The translations under genes and the position numbers were made by a program. Below the pieces are notes generated by a model. The model had not been told where the DNA came from and did not search any database. It worked only from the letters and a program-made list of their open reading frames with translations. A stretch of 34,591 nucleotides of DNA, taken from the NCBI GenBank assembly GCA_027575765.1, contig JANBPT010000467.1, positions 1 to 34,591 of the forward strand, in the 5' to 3' direction. The DNA comes from Tieghemiomyces parasiticus (Eukaryota; Kickxellomycota; Dimargaritomycetes; Dimargaritales; Dimargaritaceae). This document shows, piece after piece, positions 17,050 to 28,162 of the stretch (its first letter is position 1; each line of letters begins with the position of its first letter).

Positions 17050-20000
17050 ATGGAGGTGAGTATTCGACCCTCGAGCAGCCACCACCTGCGCAATGGACCT
17101 TCAAGTTATATGCGGCTCCACTGAGGTCCCCGGCTACGTTCTTTTTACTCCCCTAGCGTCCCGGCGGATCTGTGATCCGTCAGGTCCGGCCTGGGGTGCA
17201 AAGGGATGTACCAGGATCTCCCGCATTTACCACCTGGCTACTCCGACAGGCTTCGAAGGCTTTAACTCGCATCACAGCTGTACCGTTAACATCCTCTCCT
17301 TCCTCGGTCGCATTTCCTACCCCTCCTTACTCCTTATTCATCACCAGAACATCCTTGACTTCACGCGGGAGTTTGACGTTGGTCTTTTCGATCAGGTCGT
17401 CAACACCTTCTTCACCACCACAGGTCCGGAGGTTAGTATCCATCTGCCAGTCAGCATTGATTCACCGTAACCCTAACCGGGAGCACCAGGGACTTACCGT
17501 GCCTGGTCCGACCGTTCCACCGTCGGATCCCTCTGATACTGGGGCCCGAAAGCCGTTACAGAGCCCGTCGCCTAGTGCCCACAAGATTTGACGAGTTGAC
17601 TAACCCACTTAATCAATGAAACTGCTCACGTTCACCCCCCAACAGAGCCAACGGGCCCAGCAGGTGATCGCCCAATTCCAAGAGCATCCGGAGGCCTGGA
17701 GCCGCGTCGACGCAATCCTCGACCAGTCCAGCTCCCTGCAGTCAAAGGTAGGATGCGTTATCATAAGCCCACGAACATTCCCGCCCGCGGATTGTGTCCC
17801 TCCGCGAAGAGGGAAAGTCAGCGTACTTACCCCCCCCATTAACTCCGCTTCTCACGCCTATCTTTCGCCCACTGCCCACCCTCCCCCACTATCGCCACAG
17901 TACATTGCCCTGCAGGTCCTCGAGAAGCTGATCCAGACGCGATGGAAGGTACTGCCTGAGGACCAGCGCCAGGGTATCCGCAACTTTGTGGTGGGGAGCA
18001 TTGTCAAGGTGTCGTCGGACGACGTGTCCCTGCACCGCCAGCGCGCCTTCGTCAACAAGCTTAACCTGACCCTGGTGCAGATCCTCAAAAAGGAGTGGCC
18101 GCAGCACTGGCCCACCTTCATTCCCGAGATGGTCACGTCCAGTCGCTCCAACGTATCCATCTGCGAGAACAACATGGTCATCCTCAAGCTTTTCAGCGAA
18201 GAGATCTTTGAGTACTCGTCGGAACAGATGACGCACGCGCGTACCCACGACATGAAGGACCACATGTGGCAGGAGATCGCTGAGGTATTCAACCTCATGA
18301 AGGAGGTGCTGGAGGTTGCCACCAAGCCCTCGCTGATCGTCGCCACCTTGGACGCCTTCCATCGCTACCTTTACTGGCTACCGTACGGGTATACCTTCGA
18401 GACCAACGTGATCGACATCCTCTGCAACCGCTTCCTGCAGGCCAAGGAATTCCGCAACCTGGCCCTCAAGTGCCTGACCGAGATTGGCCACACCAACGTG
18501 ACTCACCGCGAGCACCTCGACAAGAGCGCCCAGATGTTCGAGATGACCATGCGCAGCGTAGGCCCGGCCGTACTCAGCGCCCCCGACATCAACCAGGCCT
18601 ACGAGGACGGATCGGACGAGGAGCAGGAGTTCATCCTCAACGTGGTGCTCTTTGTGACCTCCTCGCTCAACGCCCACCTCGGTCATTATGAGAAGAAGCT
18701 GAGTCGGGAGGTGATGGTCACCTCGCACCATTGCCTGCTGCAGCTGTCACGCGTCGAGGAGCGCGAGGTGTTCAAGGTGTGCCTCGAGTATTGGATCTTT
18801 TTGGTGCGTCAGCTCTACGACGAGAGCGAAGTAGCCCCGCTGGGCGGCGTCCCTCTGCTCAGCCTGGGCGGGGGCTCCGGTACCAATGCGGCCTCCACTG
18901 CCGCCGCCGCCCACCGCCAGATGTACGCTGAGGTGCTGTCCCCGCTGCGCGCCGTCATGATTGAGCACATGGTCAAGCCCGAGGAGGTACTTATCGTGGA
19001 GAACGACGAGGGTGAGATCGTACGCGAGTTTGTGAAGGAGACGGACACCATCACTCTATACAAGAGCATGCGCGAGTGCCTGGTATACCTGACCCACCTG
19101 GACGTAGCTGACACGGAGTCCATCATGAACAAGAAGCTGGCGCGGCAGATGGACGGCAGCGAGTGGTCTTGGAACAACCTCAACAAGCTCTGCTGGGCCA
19201 TTGGGTCCATCTCGGGTGCCATGTCGGAGGATATGGAGAAGCGCTTCTTGGTCGTGGTCATCAAGGACCTACTGGGCCTATGCGAGATGAAACGCGGCAA
19301 GGACAACAAGGCCGTGGTGGCCTCTAACATCATGTACGTGGTGGGGCAGTACCCGCGCTTCCTCAAGGCGCACTGGAAGTTCCTTAAGACGGTCGCCAAC
19401 AAGCTCTTTGAGTTTATGCACGAGCTGCACGAGGGTGTCCAGGACATGGCGTGCGACACCTTCATCAAGATCGCCACCAAGTGCAAGCGCCACTTTGTGA
19501 CGCAGCAGTATGGCGAAGCGGCGCCCTTCGTCGAGGAAATCATCAGCCACATTGACACCATCACGGCCGATCTGGCCCCGCAGCAGATCCACACTTTCTA
19601 CGAGGCAGTCGGCCACATGATCGCGGCCCAGACCAACCCGGCGGCCCAGGAGGCTCTAGTGGAGGCATGCATGAAGATCCCCAACCTGGCGTGGAACAAC
19701 GTCCTGGACCAGGTCAAGCAGGACATCACGGTGCTCAACGACCAGGGCAACATCAAGATTTTGGCCAACGTGCTCAAGACCAACGTGGCCACCTGTAGCT
19801 CGGTGGGTGCCGGCTTCCTGTCCCAGATTGGCCGCATTTACTTGGACATGCTGAGCCTGTACACGCAGGTGAGCGCCGCTATCTCGCGGGAGGTGGACGC
19901 CAAAGGCTTGGTAGCGACCAAGATGCCTCACATCCGGGCGATGCGGACGATCAAGAAGGAGACCCTAAAGCTCGTTCAGACGTACGTGTCGCGCGCGGAG

Positions 20001-21026
20001 GACCTGCACCCGGTCCGCCAAAACATGCTACCGATGTTCTTTGACGCGGTGCTGCGCGACTACCGCACCAACGTGGACGCGGCGCGCGATGCTGAGGTGC
20101 TTACCACGCTGGCCACTATTGTGACGCGCCTCGGCGCCATGGTGACCGACAAGGTGGCGCTCATCCTCGATAATGTGTTTGAGCCCACCCTCTCCATGAT
20201 CAGCAAGGATTTCACCGAGTACCCAGAACACCGTACGGCATTTTACAACCTCCTGCGGGCCATCAACGCCAGCTGCTTCTCGGCGCTCCTCCAGCTCCCG
20301 CCGCCGCAATTCCAGGTGGTCCTGGACAGCATCGTGTGGGCCTTCAAGCACACGACGCGCGATATCGCTGACACGGGCCTGAGCATTCTCCTGGAACTGC
20401 TCAATAACGTGAGCGCTACCGAACCTGGCGTGCTGAACTCGTTCGCCCGCGTGTATTTTGTCGGACTCACCCAGGACGTGTTCTTTGTGCTCACCGACTC
20501 GGACCACAAGAACGGGTTCCGACTGCAGTGCATGATTCTGAGCCGCATGTTCCACCTCATCGAGTCCGGCCGCATCTACCAGCCGCTCTACGACCCGGCC
20601 CAACTCCCCAACGGTACCAACCTGGGCGCCAACATGTCCAACCGTGACTACTTTACCGGGTACATTGTTAACCTCCTCGCTAACGCGTTCCCTCACCTCG
20701 CCCGCAGCCAGCTTGAATCGTTCGCCAGTGGCCTGTTTGACCTCACCGATAACCTCGAAAAGTTTATGAGCCACGTGCGCGACTTCCTCGTCCAGATGAA
20801 GGAGTTTAGCGCCGACGGTAGTGGTGACGGCGCTAGCAGTGACCAGGCCAATGGACGCAGTGGTGGGGGTGGTAGCGGGGTGGCCGGTGGGTCCGCCATC
20901 GAAAAGTTGTCGCTTGTCGATCCCCAGCAGGAACTCGAAGCTAAGCGCCAGGCTGAAATGGAACGGGCGCTTAAGGTGCCTGGCATGGTCAAGCCCAGCG
21001 ACCTGCCCACCATGGACGACGATTAA
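17050..21026 (+). CDS. CRM1: Exportin-1 / CRM1 nuclear export receptor
   Basis: Exons 17050-17055, 17348-17431, 17646-17747 and 17901-21026 (donors gtgagt, gttagt, gtagga; all phase 0) give 1105 residues (yeast 1084, human 1071). CRM1 is the HEAT-repeat karyopherin that carries leucine-rich NES cargo out of the nucleus with Ran-GTP. The start ME-NILDFTREFDVGLFDQVV parallels yeast Crm1. The CRIME/importin-beta-like N-region includes ALQVLEKLIQTRWKVLP and LTLVQILKKEWPQHWPTFIPE. The regulatory acidic-loop region reads VVENDEGEIVREF. The NES-groove region WSWNNLNKLCWAIGSISGAM is followed by DLLGLCEMKRGKDNKAVVASNIMYVVGQYPRFLKAHW. Cys525 sits where leptomycin B attacks human Cys528. An unusual Gly/Ser-rich linker (about 1037-1063) precedes the C-terminus, which ends MDDD. 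The ATG at 17616 lies in intron 2 and is not the start. Confidence 0.97.
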
Positions 21027-21793
21027 TTACGGGTAGGTATTTTTTTTTTTTCGTGTTTCTTTGTTTTGTTTTTGACCCTCCTTCTCCGTATGTGGTTGTC
21101 CTCTCCCTCCCTTCCTTTTTTTCCCATCTACCCTCTAATCACCCAGGGAGGAGGAGGAGGGGGCAGGGGAAGTTCACCATCTTTACACGCGGCCCTGACC
21201 CCACTCTCACCCCCCCCCCTCCCCCGTCATACTAAACCCTTCCCAATTCTACCCACTTTCGGTAGCCCGCTTCGACATCACCCCCTCCCCACCCCTCTTT
21301 TTTTCCTTGTAACCTTGGATTTATATTTTACTTTGCTATTGTCGCCTCTTCCTCATTATCACAAGCGCTCACCATCACTTCTCAATACCACACCATCATC
21401 ATTGTTTTAGGGTTTCCGTTCTCTACTCTGCCCCACCCGCTTCATACCTTCGGTTCGAAAGTAAAAATTAACACTAGTACACCATTTCTGATGAGACTGC
21501 TGTTGTGGGAATGAACAACCGTTGCCAGATTCACGGGAAAATATAATATATAGATAAAGAGATAAATATTTTCTTTAGCTGTGGGCACATAGGATGAAGT
21601 GAAGCGACTGTCGCAGAACGGAATAGAGCCAGAAAAGAAATTTAACGTGCGGTTAACAGATTGGGAGGGTGTGTGCGGAGATGAGACAGTGGCTATGGCG
21701 CTGCGCCCTAGGAAAGGGTGTGTGTGTGTGTGTGTAGGGGGAGAAGAGAGTACCTAGCATACAAATTTATGGGAATCAGGATTACCCGTACTA
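21027..21793. other. Convergent 3' spacer CRM1 / SGT2
   Basis: It holds both 3' ends. A T12 run (21040-21051) starts 14 bases after the CRM1 stop, then long T/C-rich sequence with a C10 run (21210-21219), then AT-rich sequence (21540-21575). No canonical AATAAA was found for CRM1. No gene. Confidence 0.6.
21719..21735. repeat. TG microsatellite near SGT2 3' end
   Basis: Eight and a half TG units lie about 60 bases beyond the SGT2 stop codon, probably in its 3' UTR (as CA on the sense strand). Confidence 0.85.
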
Positions 21794-23466
21794 CTACTGG
21801 CTGCTACCACTACCGCCGTTGTTGTTATTACCCTGACTACGCATAAACTGCTCAGCCATCTTGCGGAGCTCAGGGTTAGACGCCAAGGCGGCCAGTGGAT
21901 TACTACTACCTCCGTCATCGCCAGTTGCCTCCGCCGCACCTGCAGCACCACCCGATCCGGCGGAAGGGGAACCAGCCCCACCGGACCCCGCCGCGAATTG
22001 CTGGGCCATTTCACGGAGCTGGGGGTTGTTCATAATGGACGCCATCGGGTCCGCAGCCGCTCCACCTTCGCTGCCGCCACCACCACCACCACCCATCATG
22101 CTCTCCGCCATCTGCCGCATGGCCGGGTTGTTCATGAGGTTGGCCAGGCCGCCGTTCCCTAGCATCTGACTGGCCATGTTCATGAGTGCCGGGTTATTCA
22201 TCATACTAGCAAAATCCATACCGCCAGGCATCCCGGGGAATCCGCCGGCCCCGGGCGCACTCCGAGTGGCCGGTGACGTGGCATCGCTCGTCGGTGAGCT
22301 GGTCTGCTGCTGGCTGCTGTGGGCGTCCTCGGCGTCGCAGCGTTGTTGGGCCACGGCCCGGGAGGCCTTGACGGCGGCGTTGTTAGGGTCGAGCTCGAGG
22401 CACTGATCGTACGCCTTAACGGCCAGGTCGTACTGTTTGAGGCCAAAGTAGGCGTGTGCCAAGCGGCTGTACGCCTTGCTGTAGGTCGGAGTGATACTGA
22501 TGGCCCGGTTGGCGTCGTCCACGGCCGAGACGTATTCGGCCTTCTGGCTATAGGCAGCGGCTCTGTAATAAGTCGTTTTTAGGTGGGGGAAAGAGGTGCA
22601 GCCGCAATGACGTCAAAGACAGTGAGAATCAGAGTGAGTAACCTTGTGGCTCGGGGGGGGGGGGGTTCTAAAATAAGGCAATGTACCCACCGCGATGCAC
22701 TGTGGTGTATCTGGGATGAAAACGGCGATCGATCGCTCTATATTAGACCTGGAGAAGTACAAGAGAAGACCAAAAGGGCCGAGACATGGGGGACATGTCG
22801 ACTTACCGGTTGGCGTAGTATATGTGGTTCGGGTTGATCTCGATGGCCTGAGTGTACAGCTTAATCGCCTCGTCGTATGATTGGGCGCCCAAAGCCTTGT
22901 TACCAGCAGCCTTGAGTTCCTCAGCCTTGGCCTTCTGCTCTTCCGTCAAAGTCATCGACACGCCCGGCTGGGGAGCAGCAGTCGTCGATGCCAGCCTCTC
23001 TTGAGTCTTGAGGTATACATCAAACACGGTCCGGAGGCTCGCGGGTTTGATGGACAGCTGTTGCTTGACCTGGTCGTTGGTGTGGTCGACACCGAAGGCA
23101 TCGCCAATACAGTCGATGGCCACTTTAATTCAGCGGAAAGCGGGGGTGGGAGGGAGGAGGAAGGTAGAAATACAGTATGGTCAGGTTACAACTGTGTGGC
23201 TGTTCGGATAGCCAAAGGACCGACGGTGGTGGGCAGCAACATGTCACTCAAGATGGAGAAGGGAGGAGGGATCCTCATTGTACCACGGTACCCCCGTTTC
23301 GGCAGTTGACATGGCTGCTGGTGTGTATTGGCCCGGTCCTAGCTCATCTGCAACGTCACCTACCTTCCAGAGATTCAATACTGGCGCTGGCCACGGTCTT
23401 GTTGGCAATCGAGTCCTGCAGGAACTCAATAATGGCCAGGACGAGCTTGCGCTGTGAGTCAGCCAT
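21794..23466 (-). CDS. SGT2: Small glutamine-rich TPR co-chaperone SGT2 (SGTA)
   Basis: Exons 23466-23364, 23122-22807 and 22562-21794 (donors gtaggt and gtaagt) give 395 residues (yeast 346, human 313). SGT2 captures tail-anchored membrane proteins in the cytosol, hands them to Get4-Get5-Get3, and binds Hsp70/Hsp90. Residues 1-about 70 form the dimerisation domain that docks the Get5 ubiquitin-like domain (MADSQRKLVLAIIEFLQDSI, then VAIDCIGDAFGVD). Three TPRs follow at about 101-202 (AGNKALGAQSYDEAIKLYTQAI; YYANRAAAYSQKAEYVSAVDDANRAI; AYSRLAHAYFGLKQYDLAV). The C-terminal substrate domain is rich in Met, Asn and Gly, with four NNP/SNP helical repeats (259-272, 281-295, 316-329, 366-379) joined by Gly/Ala/Ser linkers. 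The start was chosen because the dimerisation domain begins at this ATG. Confidence 0.94.
22653..22665. repeat. G13 homopolymer in SGT2 intron 2
   Basis: Thirteen G residues on the + strand (C13 in the transcript) lie inside the 244-base intron 22806-22563. The run is about 90 bases from the acceptor. Confidence 0.9.
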
Positions 23467-25058
23467 GGTGGAGCGGAGGGGTATTAGTGATGGAGGGATG
23501 CGCAAAGGGAAACGAAGAGAAGTGGTGGGTAAGTTAGAGGGGGATAGTTCTCAAGGACGAGACACAGGGAGGAAGGTGTGGGCCGATGAGGATTGAGCGA
23601 GGAGAAAAAAGAGAGAGAGGGAGATGTCAGACCATGTAGCTTGGGATTACACCTAGTAAGTAAGAAGAGGGGAAACGACGGGATACCGAGTATTTGTACA
23701 CATCATCTGGTCGCCCTAGAGTGGCCGCTAAAGTGTCGATTTTGGCTCTGCCCTTCCCAAATCCGCGGGGTATTTCACTCTACCTCCCCTCGCCTTCACG
23801 CACGTGCCTTCGCGGCCCACGTACGGAGCCTCCCAGAGGGTTGGTTCTGGCACTGCTTTCTCCACCCCCCCCGACTACCTTCACGCGCAGCACTGTTCCA
23901 CTTTTCCATAGGTAGCTTAAATTTTCCATCACTGAATAACAGTAGGGAGGGGTCTAGCTGACCTGACATATACCCGTTTCCGCTACACGGACGTGGGGAC
24001 GTGAGAGCATGACAGATATCAGCAAGGGAGGAACCGGGTCGAACCCTCGAGAGAGTACTAGAAATGGAGCGGGGCGTAAGCTGCGGGCCACGAATACAGG
24101 GGCGGATGGCGTGGAATGATGCTTACATGGAGGCACGATAGCTTGGCTGGTATTCTCTAATCTGCACACACTCGCCTGCCAAGCTGGGCTCACTCCCTTG
24201 TGCATCAATGGTATACATCTACTGGGAAGCCACCTCCATTCCCCCCCCACAGGTCCCGCCCTAGCCGTCAGAAAAGTGCCAAGTTTCGGATGGCTGGGAA
24301 AGGAGTCAAAGTGGATGGGAATATCAGGTGCAGCAATGATAGCTGAGATCGGTGGGGTCCGGGCAGGAGGTTCTATTCGGTTCTTTGCATCGAGACAGAG
24401 TCCCATCCCATGCCCAACCGACAGCCTTCCAATTGGCGCCACCACCCTACCAGCCCCTCGATTGATGCCACGTCCCCCAGCTTGTTTTCCCAACCATACC
24501 TACAATCTTCCCTTGTTAACCAGTTTCTTACCCCCACCCAAAAATGGGTCGATCGCAATCGAACCTCTCCGAAAATTACCAATTATATCGGACAGTAGCC
24601 GGTGCTAAATTGTGCTGCGTAAAAACAAAAAAAATAATTGAAAGGTCCGATGAACAACGTAAGGCCAAGATAACGACAGGCAAGGAACGAAGTGGGTTTA
24701 CATACAGGCGCGAAATCAAATCTAGGCCACGCGAAGAGCGAATCAAAAATATGAAAGAGACACGCATGACTTGCAAAAAACGGTATTGAGGTTAAGACGA
24801 AGGACTGGGGGGACAAACGAGGTAAAAAACGAGAAATGCCAAATATCGGCATGTAGGAAGGCAATTATATAGAAGTTATAGACGAAAATGGAGATAGAAG
24901 GGGGGGTGATATAGAAGTTAGAAGCGCGCAGTGGGGAGAGTATAGAGGGGACCACAGGTAACGATGCAGGGTAAAACGGGTGGGGAAGATACCGAGTGGG
25001 TATAGGTGATAAAAAAACGAATAAAAGGGCTGCCGCGCTACTGCGGCCGCGGCGGGCG
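23467..25058. other. Spacer between SGT2 promoter and B56 3' end
   Basis: The part near 23467-23640 is purine rich on + (pyrimidine rich on the SGT2 sense strand), as expected upstream of a gene. The part near 24600-25050 is AT rich and follows the B56 stop. The minus-strand frame 24493-23954 has no domain or family signal. No canonical AATAAA was seen for B56. Confidence 0.5.
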
Positions 25059-28000
25059 CTATGGGCCGGACATGGATGAGGTGGAGGAGCTCGCCGCATT
25101 AAGGTCGGAGGCCAGCTCCGGTAGGCCCATGCCGCCGTCAGAATCGTAACTGGCATTGGAGCCCGGCACCGCACCCGTCGTCGTCGTCGTGAGATCAAAG
25201 TACGGTGTGGCCGGCGAGCGCAGGTCGACCACGTCCAAATCCATACTCACCACGGTCTCGGGCCCGCGGTATTTCGACAGTTCCCGCAGCACTTGCTCGT
25301 CGATGGGCAAGACGGATTTCCGGCGTCGAAACGGGTGAGCGGGCCCCGCGGTGGGATCGTCTTCCGTTCCACCATCACCTTCGGTCAGTCCGTGTAGCAG
25401 GTCCGAGTCGTCCTCTCCGCTATCGAGTGATTCGGAGAAAGAATGTGTAGGGGAAGATAGGGAAGCGCCGGGGCTGCCCAATCCACGCAGGGTTAGCAGA
25501 GAGGCTGGGTTTGAGCGGTGATGCTGAGCAAGGAGACCGCCTGTAGGCCGTTGGATTCGGCTGCCCTCCGCCACATCTTGGACCTCCTGCCACATCATTT
25601 CGTGCGCCCGGGCGCGGACCCGCTCGGCCTGCCGCTGCTCCTTGGCCTGCTGTGCACACCGGTCGTATAGTTCGGGGTCCTCGTCAATAAAGAACTGCAA
25701 GGTGCTGTACATCTGCTGGTGCACGTTCCGGTGCCAGTGGCTGCGTGAGTGCTGCATCAGGACCGGAAAGACGATGGGCAAGATGGTGGCCCGGTGCCGC
25801 GAGATGAGTTCCACCAGACACTCGTTGCGCCAGAAGCCCAACGCCCGGTCTGCCACCTGGAAGTGTGGACTGGCCATACACCGCGCGATCTGTTTAAATA
25901 CAGGAACGCATACGGCTCCAAAGTGCTCGTCGTCGGTGGCGGCTAGGATCTCCTCCAACTCGTTCAGAAACATGACCTCTTTGGGACTGTTCACCTTGGG
26001 CCAAAACTTAAGCAGCCCGCGCACCACCGTCCCGGTGAGCCGAGGGTCCTTCTCGAGGAACTGAATAGTACAGTAGGACAACTGCTGGTAATAGAGGATG
26101 AGCGACTTGGTCTTGTGTAGCGGTAACAGGACCTTAGCCAGGAACGTTTGGTGCTCTTCCTTGAGCGGGAGGGCGAACCCATTTATGATACTGGAGGTAA
26201 GGAAGGAAAGGGAAGCAAGGAGTCATGTACGGGGGGATTAGCGCTGCACAGTCCGAGATCAGGGGTGCCGCTATTCGACTCATGGCGGCAGCCCATTGGA
26301 GGAAGGGACAAGTACAGTCAGCGAGACACGTGTCAAGGGAATACTCACCTCCCTAAAATCTCGAGTAGCTCGGCGATGCCGTGATGCCGCTCGTTCTCGT
26401 AGATAAAGTACAAAAATATATGATTGATACTTCGTCGGATGAAGGCGCGGAGGTGGAGGAATTTGCCGTACATACGGTGTAGCGTCGTTTTAAGATATTC
26501 CCGCTCACGTGGGTCTTCGCTGTCGAAAAGTTGCAGGAGCTGGATAAGTCGAGGCAGGAGCCCACGAGTCCGCGTTGAGTAGATGATCAACAGAAAAAAC
26601 AATCCAATGCGGGGAGTTAGGGATAGGCCAGGAAAATATGGGTAGCAGCCAGATAAGAAAATCACACCGCGCCTTTAGCAGTGTAAAACTCAGAGCAGCG
26701 CGCAGATATCCTGCCGTCAGGCGCCGTGCTGTTACATTGCTTTAGACGTACCTCTTGGATAAACTTCTGATCAATATAATTCCGGGCGATGCCGGAGTCA
26801 AAGTCGGGACTCTCAATAAACCTCAGAAAGAACTCGTATACGATTTGCAGGTGGGGCCAGGCCACTTCGAGAACGGGGTCATCGTCGTCCGGATCGAACT
26901 GCTCCCCAGCAGGGTTGACCTGAGGCGGTATTGTACGAAAAAGGTTGGCGGCAAACTTCTCAGAAAAAAGGAGGGGGGATGAGAAGCCGATCCAGGCCAG
27001 AGAGACGAGGGAAGCGCAGGGGTGCAGGACGTTGGGAGCTTGGCAGAGGTTAGCGTCAACCGGATAGGGTGCGGGCGTATTGCTAACGGGTTTACACCAA
27101 TTAAGCCACTGGTTGATTTGATACCTACCATGGAGAAGACGACTGGGTATACCTGTTCCGTAACGACGCCGCGATTCGTCGAGATGTGCTCTACGAGGTC
27201 CACCAGGTGCCTCTGCTTGGCCTCCTTGTAACGAGTGTTTGAGGCCGAATCGGAGAAATCAAATACGATGGAACACAGTTCGAGTTTCTTGATAAAGAGA
27301 GCGGGCCGGTCAGTGTCAGCTACCTCTGGATAAGGGGGAATAGAGGTGTGGACACCAGGAAGAGGCGAGGGGTAAATGGTGGTATTGGATGTCAGTACGC
27401 TGACCCTTGTTTAGCACAGTAACAGTGCTTGTCGAGTCGAGCGAGACGCAGTTTCGGATAACCAAGGCCACCACTCACTGGGAAACCTACCTGAAAAGAG
27501 CGGTAAGGCCTGCCAAGTCTGAGGGTGCTCGCCGTGAAATCGGGAACTTGACGGTCGGGCCGGGGATGACTTCACGGGTACACTGTTAGCCGGGGCGTTC
27601 TTAAGCCGGTGGACACTGACAGTCTTTGGTAGACCCTGCTCTTGAGGACTGCCAGCGTGGGACTGATGGTGTGAAGGATGAAAAGGACCGGGAGAGGGCG
27701 TCAAGTCGATTGGTAGAGAAAGGGACCGGATGTAAAAACGGTGTATGAGTGCTGAGAGGTTAGTTTACGGGCAGGAATATAGGATGGGCGAGCTTTACCA
27801 TCGGCTAGTGAAGAGTGCTCGCAGTTGGGTTATTAGCAGCATATACTATCCTTAGAAACCCGCTAGAGGTATATGCAACGTAGAACCTAATGTGGTAAAA
27901 CCAGGTCAATTATATAAAGTGGCGCGTTAAGTAAAACCACCGTCTATGTCAGCCTGAGGAAACGTACCTGTGCCCGAGGAGGGGCATCCGATGGCTCGGT

Positions 28001-28162
28001 AGGCTTCATCGATGACAGCGATTGCGCGGCAGGTTCTTGGGCTGCAACGAGTAGGCCAGAGTGCGAGGTATGGGAACGGAGCGAAGAAGAATCGATAGAC
28101 AAGGATGACGAATGCGGACCGGGATCGTGGATGGAAGAGCCGCCTGGGAGGTTGACAGACAT
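25059..28162 (-). CDS. RTS1: PP2A regulatory subunit B56 (B') family
   Basis: Six exons (28162-27968, 27662-27491, 27325-27129, 26955-26752, 26539-26349, 26190-25059; donors gtacgt, gtaggt, gtaggt, gtacgt, gtgagt) give 696 residues. B56 subunits (yeast Rts1, fission yeast Par1) direct protein phosphatase 2A to substrates carrying LxxIxE motifs, acting at centromeres, in cytokinesis and in stress response. The first 123 residues are a Ser/Pro-rich disordered extension. The HEAT-like core runs from [19 protein letters not shown] (about 130-148) through [52 protein letters not shown] (260-270), [17 protein letters not shown] (276-292), the acidic-to-KEEH segment [12 protein letters not shown], and [21 protein letters not shown]. 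The C-terminal tail of some 180 residues is acidic and Ser-rich. Exon 2's start rests on a pyrimidine tract and frame only and is the least certain boundary. Confidence 0.95.

Noticed and set aside
16351..17124. 257-codon open frame on + upstream of CRM1
   Set aside because: It starts with TTG, has no ATG until the CRM1 start region, and consists of Pro/Ser/Leu-rich sequence caused by C/T-rich DNA. Its end overlaps the CRM1 start and first donor.
17616..17645. ATG at 17616 as the CRM1 start
   Set aside because: It lies in intron 2. The conserved N-terminus (ILDF...DQVV) is encoded by upstream exons, and an AG at 17644-17645 gives the proper junction in phase.
24031..24050. GGTTCGACCC on the minus strand, like a tRNA B box
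   Set aside because: The flanking bases do not form a T stem, and no A box or acceptor stem fits.
23954..24493. 179-codon minus-strand frame between SGT2 and B56
   Set aside because: No family signal and overlapping frames on both strands; treated as chance.
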